Assembly (NCBI RefSeq): GCF_026914185.1
Contig: NC_070559.1
Span: forward strand, 806,001 to 870,000
Length of the DNA: 64,000 nucleotides
Direction of reading: 5' to 3'
Source of the DNA: Puccinia triticina
Lineage: Eukaryota > Basidiomycota > Pucciniomycetes > Pucciniales > Pucciniaceae
The translations under genes and the position numbers were made by a program. A model generated the notes under the pieces. The model did not search any database. It was not told where the DNA came from and saw only the letters and a program-made list of their open reading frames with translations. This document shows, piece after piece, positions 45,581-56,245 of the stretch (its first letter is position 1; each line of letters opens with the position of its first letter).

Positions 45581-46046
45581 CAGGGATGATAATTGGGCGG
45601 GCTCGGGCCGCCCGCGGGCCGACCTGACACAGCCCGGGAACTCAATGGACGGGCTGGGCCGGGCCAGCCTCATTCAAATGATGTCCAAACCCAAACCCGT
45701 TTGTGACTCGGGCCGCCCATGGACAGCCCGCGGGCCGCCGGCGGGCCCCGCCCAAAAACCATAAGGAGCCAGAAAAATAAAAATAAAAATAAGAATGTAG
45801 GATAAATAGCCTTCAAAATTGTTTCTACTTGATTCCCAGGGAGGAGCAGTGAAAAAACAATGGTGAAAAAATCATTTGCGTGTATAAGTTTAGTAATGAT
45901 AGGGGAAATAACATGAAAAATCACTGCAAGGCTGCCTGCTTGGCAGCCTTGATCCAGTCTTGAGAGCAGATCAATGCCTTGACAGAATCTTCATTCAGGC
46001 GCATTCAATAATCGTCAAGAACTTGCCCGCCTGTAGAGAAAGCCAA
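45581..46046 (-). mobile_element. hAT3: 3' part of a hAT transposon
   Basis: The left end AGGGATGATAATTGGGC matches the hAT2 terminus. On the minus strand, 46046-45945 encodes the hATC end (AFSTGGQVLDDY, TGA at 46005-46007, MRLNEDSVKAL, CSQDWIKAA). It starts exactly at the codon where hAT2 stops, next to the gypsy A LTR. It may therefore be the other half of hAT2, separated and inverted. Confidence 0.75.
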
Positions 46047-46998
46047 TGTAAGACTCAGAAGTGTTCCTGAGAACCTTTTGCTGAATGGAGAAGGGGATGA
46101 TGGAGGTGCAAACTCTGCCCTTCTATGCTATCAGTCAACAAGACCCACCAAGCTATGCTTGGCAAGTTTTATTCAAGTGATAGGGTAGGTTGGCTCAAGA
46201 TGAGTTGTTTGATTGACAAGGTATAGAGCTGATGGTTTATATAAGGGTTGGTTATAATTGGTAAGGGTGAATATTGGGGTGACTGTGATTGGTGAGTGAT
46301 GAACTGAGGAGCTGACAACTGGGGAGGAGAGAGCTCCTTATATAGACAGAAGTGGAGCCCCAGAGGGCTTGTGGGTTAGGGTTTCAGCTGATCTGGACAA
46401 CAGTGTGAGGGATTTTAGCTGGTGAGAGTAGATACAAATGATGTCATAATGTGTCAGGGGTACATCTATGATGTCATAAGCATGCAGTAGGGCTGCATGA
46501 AGGCTGCGTAAAGTGACAGTAGGCTGCATTAGTTGACAGGTGGATGCATTAGTTGACAGGTGGATGCATTAGTTGAAAGGTGGATGCAGGGGGTGCATAA
46601 ATGACGCCTGAACTGCAGGATCAGTGCGGGATGACATCATAATATGGAAATAGAAGAGTACTTGATACTATGTGATGACTATAGTCTGATGAGGAGATGT
46701 ATGCTTGTATCCTGTGATGTGTATAAGCATAATACTGTGATCCTTGACTTGAGGCTTGTGACAGGCTGGTGACTGGGTACGCTGAACGTGTGATAGGTGA
46801 CCATTGTCCAAGGGCGTGTAGGTTCCAATCCAGAGGGGCTCCAGTGACGCTTCCAGTTGTGACTAGGGGTAAAATTGGCCGTAGAATCCATTTCTGGGGT
46901 CCATTTGATGGTATCTTGAGGCCTAGTATGAGTAATTATGTGGCATAGAAAAAACTTTTAATTTTTCTACTTTTCCGTCTACCACACCGTCTACCACA
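46047..46998 (-). repeat. 3' LTR of gypsy element A
   Basis: 952 bp, TGTAAGACTC...CTACCACA on the plus strand. CCGTCTACCACA is doubled at the right end and a 20-bp unit (GCATTAGTTGACAGGTGGAT) is present three times near 46525-46585. The polypurine tract is on its right, so the element reads leftward. Confidence 0.9.
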
Positions 46999-47012
46999 TC
47001 CTCCCCCAACTT
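46999..47012 (-). promoter_or_regulatory. Gypsy A polypurine tract
   Basis: AAGTTGGGGGAGGA on the minus strand directly upstream of the LTR. Similar AAGTTGGGGGAGG copies lie near 50106-50120 and 50313-50326, between the antisense gene and pol. Confidence 0.7.
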
Positions 47013-47508
47013 ATTGTCTGTCCCCAGACAATTTTGACGTGAAAAGTGCTTTCTGTCAAAATTTGAACCTGTGACATGGTGAATTTACGTGGTGATTTGC
47101 AGGATCCTTGGAAAATTGGCCCTTTTGATGTCTTCTGGGCCACGTGGCTTGAGGGGCTGCGCAGGGTGAAAATTGGCCAAAAATTTGATTTTTGTCAATT
47201 TTGGGATTTTTCTTGACGAGAACTTTTTGTCAGTTCTGGGAGTTGAAGTGCTGCGCGCAGTCCGCAGTCCGCAGTTGCGCAGTTGCGCAGTGGTGCTGCC
47301 TGTGCTGTGGTGGCGGCCGCAGCTGTTGCTCTAGCGCTTTAGGGTGCGCGCTGTCAAAGCTGCGGGCCTTGGGTGTCGAGTAGTGATCGGGGACTCGCAC
47401 CTGCTTTTGATGGTTGACTGATCGGGCTTTGGGCCCGGGTACTTAGTGTTGGTTGTACCCGCCCATGTGTGTGTCTGGGCTCGCCCTGGGGTATGTATGT
47501 ATATCGCC

Positions 47509-47528
47509 CATACCCCCTGAGGGGTATG
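47509..47528 (+). promoter_or_regulatory. Conserved hairpin, copy A
   Basis: CATACCCC-CTGA-GGGGTATG, a perfect stem. The counterpart in copy B (59577-59600) is also perfect with a different loop. Confidence 0.5.
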
Positions 47529-48170
47529 ATATATCGACTCGACTTCTGCCAGCAGCTGCTTCTCAATCCGACTTCGCCAATCTACCGGCTCCTTCGACTA
47601 CCTCACCGGTGCCGCTTTCAACCTCAGGCGAACGCAAGGCCTCGACTGTGTTATTCCCAAGCCAGACAGACTGAACTCTGCTGGCGGGCAGAGTCCGTTG
47701 TTTGTGGTGAGTTTTCTTTCCTCCTTTCTTAATAGCTAAGTAGCTATTACGTTGGCCGATGTCGTTATGCAGCTGATCTCGCGCCACTGTGTTTTTTGAC
47801 AGGTCTCCGCGATTTTTTTTTTTTTGTTGGAGGTCTGTAGCCGACCAGGTATGTACTTTCAATCCAAAATGTGTGTAGTAATCAGCCGTAAGGCGGCGAG
47901 CACTGAGATGTCACTTGTTGCCGGTTGTTTAGGTGGCCGGCCAGCCGATGATGCTCAGCCGTGGGTCCGTACACCTAAAGTCCCGGTGAGAGAGATGGCC
48001 CCGCACTCCATTCTACTCGACGTTATCTGGGATCAGTAATCAGTCGAGTCGAACGATACCTCCTCTAGTCGTGTACGGGTCCCGGTTTCCGTTCAGAGCC
48101 CGCGCATGGGGCAAAAGTTCTATGGTCCTTCTTTCAAGTGACAGAAGACCCTCACAGGATTCGAGGTGAG

Positions 48171-48178
48171 TATAAAAG
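48171..48178 (+). promoter_or_regulatory. TATA box of the antisense gene, copy A
   Basis: TATAAAAG, 108 bp upstream of the ATG at 48279; copy B has the same motif 97 bp upstream of its ATG. Confidence 0.6.
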
Positions 48179-48278
48179 GCAAGTCCCTCTCCCCCTTCTC
48201 TGCCCATCATCCACCTCATCGTTTCTTCACCTCGTCTACTTCTACCATAGACCAGATTTTGTTTAACTGATTACCATT

Positions 48279-49855
48279 ATGTCCCATCGTCCATACTATA
48301 GACCCTACTTTCCCCCTACCCCTTATCCTTTAAGAAATTGCGGGGCCTCCGCTGGCGCTTCAGAGCGTGTAAGTAGGGGTTTAACGTAGCGCCGTTATCT
48401 TCACTTTTCCGTTAACTCGTGTCGCTTGTATTAGCCGGGGTCTTCCGTTCATAACCCCATCCTGATTTTGGATGGGCCCCTTTATCACGCTGAGACCATC
48501 ACGCCAACCTGGATCCAGTGGACCCAGGCTCGCCTGGACGCGTTTAACAGGCCCAATGGCGCTAGAAACCGGGCCGCTCGAGGTCCTGAAGCCCGCCCAT
48601 TTGTGGTTGATCCGGCCGCGGCGGCTAGAGTGGCTTCGGTAAGTATCCGGCCGGGCTTTTATCCTTTTCAGGCCACTGATCCGCTCCAATCGTAGTTCAT
48701 AGAGCCGGCTCGCCCAGATTCAGAGGTGAGAGCTCCGTCTCCTCCTTGAACTCCCCCAGGTTTGGAGGGCTTGCGTCCCCAATCCGAGGACCCCTTTGTA
48801 AGTTCTGATCCGCTCCGACTGTTCTCGCCTCGGGGATCTGATTGACTCTCCTGCCCTCAGCTTGTTTCGCCAACTCGTTCAGGATCGGCTTTTAGGACCC
48901 CGTCTCTGTCTTGGGTTCCCCCGGGATTTGTGGGGTTGCACCCTCGCTTTCAGATCACCCCAACTCCTGAAGCCGCCGGCGATCCACCGACTTCACCAGT
49001 GTTTTGGCACCAGACCCCCAACCCGGGTCCTTTGCCTGGATCACCTGTTTTCCCACCGGCAACCGACTCGGATCGTGACGTAAGTACTCTCTTTTCGTTC
49101 TCTTGTGTTTGAAGAATCCAAGGCTGATTCATTCTTGGTAGTTTTTGTCCTCTAACCGGGTCTTCTTAGATGAGAGCTGGGTTCTCCCTCCGGCTCCATG
49201 CCCCAGTAACCTCACGTCACCAACCTCGGACTGTGAGATGTTGGGTACCGAGGCCCCTACCGGCACTTATAGAGTTCCTGAGACCTCTCGATCCGACGAA
49301 TCAGGCGATGACCGAATCTGCAACGTCCTCCACAGGAGGTGCCAGCCGCTTCGAGGGCTGGGGATCCGGGGTAAGCTAAATTTTGTCCACCTTGTGTTTC
49401 CTTGAGTTAAGGTATTGACTTGTTTTAGGTTCCTGCCGGCGTTGCCCAGTCTTGTACCTGGAACCCAATCCCTGAGGCCTCCTGGGCTACTACCCCCAAC
49501 CTTCACGCGGACGAGGTTACTGACTCTGATGGGGAAGTCAGCATGACCGATTCTCATCGAGTTCCATCGCCTGACGTCCCTGGTGAGTATTGTCTTGCCG
49601 ACTATCCCTTTTTAAAAGAGTCGCAAATTGCTCTTCTCCTTGATCAAGATGCTCCGGAGGACCCGGACGCTGATCCAATCGATTCAGCGGCCTACCATTG
49701 TCTCTAACAAACCTTTGCCTCTCTATTTGTGAGGTTCTGCCGCCGCTGTCAACCTTCCAGCAACGACAAGCGGATCCAACGCCTCTTCCTTTTCAGAGCC
49801 ATGGCGGATGAATATCAATCCGCAATTTGACCGGACCTTCAAGATGACTGATCCT
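48279..49855 (+). pseudogene. Antisense passenger gene, copy A (decayed)
   Basis: On the strand opposite to gypsy A pol. Exon 1 (48279-48368, 90 nt) encodes SHRPYYRPYFPPTPYP and ends CGASAGASER before GTAAGT; exon 2 is 48435-48638 (VHNPILILDGPLY, RPFVVDPAAAA). A short segment with TAG follows at 48672-48725. A 219-nt exon (48861-49079) contains PPGFVGLHPRFQ, the next starts 49170, and the last starts 49429 and includes LADYPFLKESQIALLL. Exon order, intron positions and phase match copy B. A frameshift in the fourth main exon, the TAG and further stops near 49705 show it is no longer intact. The protein is proline-rich with no domain I recognise. Confidence 0.65.
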
Positions 49856-50385
49856 GTAAGTTGATCTTTTCTTCTTCCTTGCGGTCTAGTTCGTGATCCT
49901 AACGTGTTTTCTCCTTCTTTCTTTAGATTACCTGTCCTTTTTCTCCTTTCTTCGTGACTCCTGGGGCAAAATTTCCACAAGAAAGCCAAAAAAATCGACA
50001 TATACTTTAGAAAACCCCCCCAAAAAAATGTAAACCCTGAAATGATTAGTTATTCTATTATGATGTTATATTTTGTTTATCCTTTAACAGAGAATTAATC
50101 CATTAGTCCCCCCTCCCCCAACTTCACAGGTTGTCCCCAACCTTCCCTTTTGAGAGAGAGAGAAAAAAAAAGAAAAGAGGTGAGAAAGAAAAGAGTGTTT
50201 GTTTGAAGTGAGTGAGGTCAATTGAATGAGTAAGTTGTTCTGTTTGTCTGTTTGATCAGTTGATGTGGTTTTTTTTTTTTTCAAGGAAAGTTTTTGAGAA
50301 AAAGAATGTGAGTTCCTCCCCCAACTTAAAAAAAATGACCAGTGTTTATCATTGAACAGTTTAGTCTCTTGTCCAGGAGAAAGAC
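49856..50385. other. Spacer between antisense gene and pol
   Basis: Convergent 3' ends of the two genes. AT-rich with two extra polypurine-like copies (minus strand AAGTTGGGGGAGG) near 50106-50120 and 50313-50326. CAGGTTGTCCCCAACC after the first resembles the TCTGTCCCCAGACAA that follows the real tract. Confidence 0.55.
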
Positions 50386-53300
50386 TTAGTTCGAAATAAT
50401 GGATGCATTATCATCAGAGTTCGTGTTGGAGTTTGCCTCTTCATCATCAGACGATTCAGGTTGAGCGTGATCCTCGTCATGCTGAATATCGGCCAAGCTT
50501 CGTCCTTGTGGGTAAAACCGTTTAATATGTGAAGCTGCGTAAGCCCTCTTCAGTTCTACCCCGTCCAATTCCTCCAGAATGTAAGAACCCTTTGGTAACT
50601 GTTGCTTGATTCAAAAAGGCCCATTCCAGCGATTGGCAAAAAGCTTGCCCCATTGGTCTTCCAAACTCTTATTATAAATAAGCACTAATTCGCCTGGGTT
50701 TAAAGGTTTACGGAGCCTAGCCGCCATCCTTTGATCCCAGTATCTGACCGAAGAATTCCTAGTTTTCATTAACGTCTCGTGAGCTATTCCCAGGATCTCT
50801 TCTCGGCGTTCCAGCTGCATAGTTCTGGCTTCCAGAAGTTCCTCTGTTGTGCTGATTTCAGTCCAATTAATTCCCAGATAGGTGTCCATTTCTAAATCGA
50901 CTGGAAGAACCGCCTTTTGGCCAAAGACTAATTTGTAGGGTGGGTATCCGGTCGTTTGCTTGGTTGAAATTCTATCAGCAAAGAGTACTAATGGAAGATA
51001 CTCCCTCCATTTTCCTCCAGCTTCACCACACATCTTGATTAAGGTGTCCTTGATTGGTCGGTGTCCTCTTTCAATCATTCCGTTAGCTTCCGGATAATAC
51101 GGAGTGGGTGGTTTGAAAGCCGCTCCAATCTTTTCCACAGCTTTTATAAAATCGTTCTTAAACTCAGGCCCATTATCTGCCAAGACTGTCTTGATTACGC
51201 CATAACAATAGACCCATTCTTCCAAGAGAAATTTTCCAATGGTGGCCGCTGTTAATTTGACCAAAGGGGCTGCTTCTACCCATCCGGATAAGTCGTCTCT
51301 GGCCACCAGTAAGTATTTGTATTGTCCGGCTTTGATGTGGCAGACGTCCAAGGCTACTCATCCAAATAAGCTGCTTTCTCCTGTTGGATGTTGTATCTCC
51401 CAAGGTACTAAGGGGTCCCGCTTCTGGCATGGTGCACAGCTCTGAACCCATAACTTCACTTTTTTCTTCAGGCTTGGCCACCAAAATCTGCAAACTAGTC
51501 GCTGGTATGTTTCCTCAAGTCCTCGATGCCCAAGATCCTCGTGAGTCATTCTCAAAAGTTTACTTTGGTAGGCAATTTTGGATATAACTAGTTGGGCCAT
51601 GGGTGAGTGCCTTCGCATAAGTCTCCCATCCTGAATCAAATGATTTGCTGATTTTCGTTTGAGTTTCTGAAACTGGTCCACATCCATAGCGTGGGGTTTG
51701 CGTAATGTCCTTAAATATTCCTTAAGATCTGTCCAAAATCCAGGCGCTTCCCATTCCAAGAGCTTGGTGGATGCAGCCGAAAAAAATTGGAGCTGAGAGC
51801 AAGCTTTAATTAGTGGTTCGTCTTCGTCAAAATCCTCTGCGTCATTATAGAACTCGTCTTCCTCATCACTTATTGGTCTCCTTGAGAGCGCGTCCGGCAT
51901 TGTGAATGTTTTCCCGGGTTTATAGACCATGTCGAAGGAGAAGAGATGGATGAATGATACCCATCTGGTCATAGGGGCATTTGGAAGCAAGGGGGCGTTA
52001 ATCATTTGGATCAAAGATTGAGCGTCAACTTGCAGTTTGAAGTGCTGTCCCCAGAGAAGTGTTTGTAGTTTCTTGAGGATTCTTGCCACGCCACAGAGTT
52101 CAAGTTTTGGCTGAGAATATTTTGATTCCACTGGTGAAAATACCACTGATTCGTATAGCACTGGTTGGTTTAACCCTGTCTCAAGCTCCTGTTGAGAGAG
52201 CACTGCTCCTGCTGCGATGAAGCTGGAGTCCACTGCCAACACGATAAGTCCTCCGTGTTCTGAGTAGTCCAATTTCTTCAGCGTAATGTCTTCTCCAATT
52301 ATTTGCTTGAGCCGCTCAAAAGCGTGGTTACAGTCATCGTCCCAGAACCACTCGGTATCCTTTCTTGTGAGCTTCCTGAGAGGTGCTGCAATCTCCGATA
52401 AGTTTTTTACAAAGATTCTAACATAAGTTACTATTCCCATGAATCCTCGTAGTTTGGTAAGATTTTTTGGGGTGGGCCATGTTGTAATTTTGTTCTTCTT
52501 CTGAACTGAGACCCTTCTTCCTTCCTTACAGATCACATGACCAACAATATCCAAGGCAGGCACACAGCAGGCAAATTTCTTCCCGGAAATGGTTAGTCCA
52601 GCCTCTCCGATTCGAAACAAAACCCTTTCAAGCATTTGCGCATATTCCCAAATGAAACGACGTATTCCTGGATTTTCCTCTAGTACTTCGTCATCGTATG
52701 TTGAACATGGTCCCTTGATGCCGCCGTCGTCAATAAATACGCCTACGTGTTCTGGTATCTCATCCTGAAGAATCCACATCATTTGTGCTTGATACACGGC
52801 TACCGAATTAGTTGCACCTTGGGGAAATCTTGTGAGCTGGAATCTACCCAAAGGTGTGTCAAAGGTGGTTAAAGGCCTTGATTCCGGAGCCAATTCTCTC
52901 TCATCATAGCCTCCCATGATATCGCCTAATCCGTTGCATGCGCGTCCTGCAAATGATTCTACAAATTCTTCTGTTGCCGGTGGCAGCCCTGCGTCGTTAA
53001 TTGTGACTTTGTTCATTTCTTGTAGATCATGGACTATTCTTAATTTTCCGTCGTGCTTAAGTACGCAAAAGACCGGGCTTGAGGAACTGGAGGTAGACTG
53101 TTCGTAAAGTTTTGTACAAATTCGTTCTCTGACCAATTCTACGTATTTGTCTTTTACAGCAGCCGGTATAGGAATTGGTTTCTTCTGCTAAGGCACGTGA
53201 CCCACCACGGGAATAATATACGGTAACCCATAGGTATGCTTCAAGAGTCCTTGTTCTTCCGGGCTGAATGCCAAGGCTTTTTCCCAAATAAGGATTAGAT

Positions 53301-53805
53301 TCTTGAAGAGCTTCAACTCTTCTTCCCATAGCCATCCTTCCGGTCCAAAATTAACTACCTTCAGGTGTTCTTCCGTAATCCTCGCGGTAGGCTTGAAGTC
53401 CGGAGGGTTTGGCGTAAGTGGTGTGTTGTAAGGATCTCGTGAAAGTGGTGGTCGTTGAAGCGGAGGATTTAATGCTTGAGGAATTGGTTGATTGATTGGT
53501 CTGATCTTCTTTGCTACAGGTTTATACTTAGTCATACACCATAGTTGTCCCTCCCTCCAGCTCTGACATAATTGATCCTGAAACGTTATGCCTAGCCCTT
53601 TTGTGAGTAGTGCCTCTGTTTCCTTGTATGTGGGACTGGGTTTAGAAACTGTTGACGATATGGTGGTGGTTTTGACAAGAACCATTGTGTGGTGATTTAG
53701 TTTTTCTGATGCAGGCTTATTCGCCCAAGTTTCCCGTAGTTTTGTCTTGAACATTTTGAGTAATGTGAGAAAGCTGTTCAGAATATTCTTGTTTGTTAGC
53801 ACCAA
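50386..53805 (-). pseudogene. Gypsy A pol: reverse transcriptase, RNase H, integrase
   Basis: One frame throughout, broken by TAG 53188-53190, TGA 51358-51360 and TGA 50611-50613. RT: FCVLKHDGKLRIVHDLQEMN, GDIMGGYDE, FPQGATNS and the catalytic pair in VFIDDGG (about 52720-52740). An RNase H follows (LAVDSSFIAAGAVLSQQ). The integrase has its zinc finger (H...CAPCQ near 51425), D in ALDVCHIK just past a TGA, ADNGPEF and GMIERGHRP. The C-terminus after the last TGA is KGSYILEELDGVELKR, then an acidic tail. In NGPF-stop-IKQQL an arginine is expected. RT-RNase H-integrase order defines Ty3/gypsy. Confidence 0.9.
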
Positions 53806-53951
53806 TTTAAAGAAATATTTTTGTGTTTTACTTGATAGAGTTTTGATTGATTTGAGGATTATCCTTTTAAGCCAGTCAAAGAGACCCGGCGCTCAAGATA
53901 TAACCCGCTTGACTAGCTGGAGCAAGTTTTTCCCTAGATGAACGCCGGTAT

Positions 53952-55115
53952 TTATAAAAAATGATCATTCATCTTCTTTTTGAACATTCGCTCCTCATTG
54001 TTGATAGTAGAAGTGGGGTTCTGGCCCATGTCTGGCTTCACAACGTTGGTACTGAGATCCTTTCGATTATCCCAACCTCGCCCTTGACCAATACGTGCTA
54101 GAGGTACTGACACCCACCTTCCTTTGGTTCCTTGGAAAGAGAGTGTCTCCCCGGTGTCATGGTACTCCAATGTACAGCCGTAGTCGAAAAGAAAGGGGCG
54201 TCCCAGGATGCAGTCTTGCGCTTTTGGTGATATGAAGAGATGAGCAGGTCCAGCAAATCGACCAATTCTTACTGGGCAGTTTTCTGCTACTCCCGTGATG
54301 TCGCACCTGGCTCCGCCAACTCCTTTCATGGGTATGTCGACTTGTATCCTCTCTAGATCCAGATCGTCCGCTGCTGATTGGGGCATGACATTTACCATAG
54401 ACCCAGAATCAACCATAAAATCGACTTTAGCTCCCCCAACTTCGGCTGTTACATATCCCAAGGCGCAACTGTAGTAGCATGGATCTGATTGATCTTCTAC
54501 TGGTGGAGTGGCCATTGCTGCTGCTACTTTTGTGGCTTCTGTTGCCATGGAAGTGGTGGTATTCTTCCCTGGCAGTCGTCCTTGTAGCTTTGCAATGACT
54601 CGCTCCGTATATGAAGGTGAGATTACTGTGAGCTGCGCAAAAGTTGTTGGAATTTTGACGTGATCCAAGTCCTGTAGGAGGGTTTCTTCCGGTGAATCTT
54701 TTTTCAGGATAGTTGGTACTTGTTCTCGACTCCAAACTTTCCGGCCAGGTGCTTTCCTTGGCGTTTCTTTTGGCAAGTTATTGTCTTCCTCTTCTTCATC
54801 AATATCCATGGTGTCTCTTTCCGGTTCTTGGATCCTAACTCCGCGTCTTCCTTTCTGAGCTTCTGCTCTAGTGACCGCGTGCGTTTTCACAAAATTTTCT
54901 GATCCTAAGGACGGGGGATTCCAATCCACGGTTTTTACTGACGCCTTCATTACTGGAGTGTTACCGTTTCCGGTTTGACGGGATTTCGCCAGATTCCTGA
55001 TTGATTCTTGCATCTCTGGTCTTGCAGATTCTGTGGCTACCACTGTTCGTATCGGTCTAGAAGGCACCCAGGGTATGTGCTGCCCATTTTGTAGGAACCA
55101 GTCCTTGCTCTTCAT
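53952..55115 (-). CDS. Gypsy A protease ORF
   Basis: 387 codons, open. The retropepsin active site is VDFMVDSGSMVNVMP (near residue 235), followed by the hydrophobic-GR flap partner ILGRPFL. The N-terminal half is a charged linker with an acidic run (DEEEEDNN). It overlaps the gag end by about 59 nt in the +1 frame, which points to programmed frameshifting, or to an indel. It ends 147 bp before the next Met of pol, which is in a third register relative to it, so protease and RT are separate ORFs here. Confidence 0.8.
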   Translation of the reverse strand: MKSKDWFLQNGQHIPWVPSRPIRTVVATESARPEMQESIRNLAKSRQTGNGNTPVMKASVKTVDWNPPSLGSENFVKTHAVTRAEAQKGRRGVRIQEPERDTMDIDEEEEDNNLPKETPRKAPGRKVWSREQVPTILKKDSPEETLLQDLDHVKIPTTFAQLTVISPSYTERVIAKLQGRLPGKNTTTSMATEATKVAAAMATPPVEDQSDPCYYSCALGYVTAEVGGAKVDFMVDSGSMVNVMPQSAADDLDLERIQVDIPMKGVGGARCDITGVAENCPVRIGRFAGPAHLFISPKAQDCILGRPFLFDYGCTLEYHDTGETLSFQGTKGRWVSVPLARIGQGRGWDNRKDLSTNVVKPDMGQNPTSTINNEERMFKKKMNDHFL

Positions 55116-56218
55116 CCTTCAAGTATTCTGGACATTTTGATGTGGAGTGGCCTTCCTGCTTGCAATAGTAGCAAACCATCGTCTTGTACAGTGGAGTGGA
55201 GGGTCGGGAGTTTCCTCTGGCAAATTCCTGTTTGTCAGACGGGCCTTGTCTATTATAACTTGATGGTGGGTCATTCTTCATCTGTTGCTTGAGAGCTGCC
55301 AATTCTTGATGCAAATCATTAAGTTTTTGTTCCACAGCTTTGTCGTTTGGGGTTTCTTTCAGCATTTGTTCTTGTCGTCTTCCGTCGCCTTTCTTGGTAT
55401 CCAGATCTTTCTGCATTAGTCGGTTTGATTTGGAGAAATGCGAGAAACTATTATAGCCTTCATCTACCCTAACTTCGGTTTCTGAAGCCTTAGTTAAGTC
55501 TTCCCATTTTGGTGCCTTGTTACTTCCGTCCTTGGCTCTTGGGAGTTGATTCTTGTTGACTAGGGTGCGCTTGATACTTCGTTGACTTTCCGCTGAGAAT
55601 GCACTTAAAAATAGGATTCCGGCATCGCTTTCTTTACTGATGTGTTCATTTTTTACTAGATATTTGAGGATTGGGGTAAACTTTGCCAGGTACACTTTGT
55701 ATTCCCGGTGACTTGAAATTCCTTCTTTTGCTTGAATTTTTGCCACCTTGATTAGATCATCCACAGTATACATGACGGTGTTATCCAAATCTCCCCAAGC
55801 TGTGACCATTTCTGCTCAAAGTTTTCCCCAGTCGTAATCATCGTATCCGTCCATTTCTTCGAGTTGGCATTTTAATTCCTCCGTCCGTATGAATCGTAAG
55901 ATCTGGACTACTTTGTCATGATCTGAAGCTCCGTGTGCGTATGCTGTTCTTTCGAACCTGGTCAGGAATTTCATAAACTGGCTTCCTTCGTAATAGAGCC
56001 CTAGATCTTTTATGATGATTGGTTTGGAGGGGTGCGCCGGTTGGAATGGTGGAGTCGGGACCCGTGGTTGTGGCCTCATAGGCTCTTGTCAAGATTGAGA
56101 CTGATGTTGTTTTTGTTGAAATTGAGGCTGATACATTGGTTCTCTGACATTTTCAGTGTTATGAATTCTATACCCTGACGGCTTTTCTCGTGGTGTTGTT
56201 TGTCTGGGAGGGATATTC
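55057..56218 (-). pseudogene. Gypsy A gag
   Basis: One frame with TGA at 56089-56091 and TGA at 55816-55818. Capsid-like helices (FMKFLTRFERTAYAHGASDHDK; WGDLDNTVMYTVDDLIKV) precede a Lys/Gln-rich coiled-coil segment and the CCHC knuckle CYYCKQEGHSTSKC near 55160-55120. The N-terminus is lost at the hAT4 insertion. Confidence 0.8.
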
Positions 56219-56245
56219 TGGTGTTGTGGAGTTCAGGGCATAGCA

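Larger units (their letters stand above)
47013..48278. other. Untranslated region upstream of the antisense gene, copy A
   Basis: Homologous to 59082-60135. Includes repeated CGCAGTCCGCAGT motifs, a conserved hairpin (47509-47528), a GGTGAGT donor-like site near 47708 and a TATA box (48171). Confidence 0.55.
46047..56245 (-). mobile_element. Gypsy element A (Ty3/gypsy), 5' end missing
   Basis: From 3' to 5': LTR, polypurine tract, antisense gene (48279-49855), pol (50386-53805), protease (53952-55115), gag (55057 to about 56218). Cut at 56246 by hAT4; the 5' LTR and primer site are not in the window. Six in-frame stops disable gag and pol. Confidence 0.85.
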
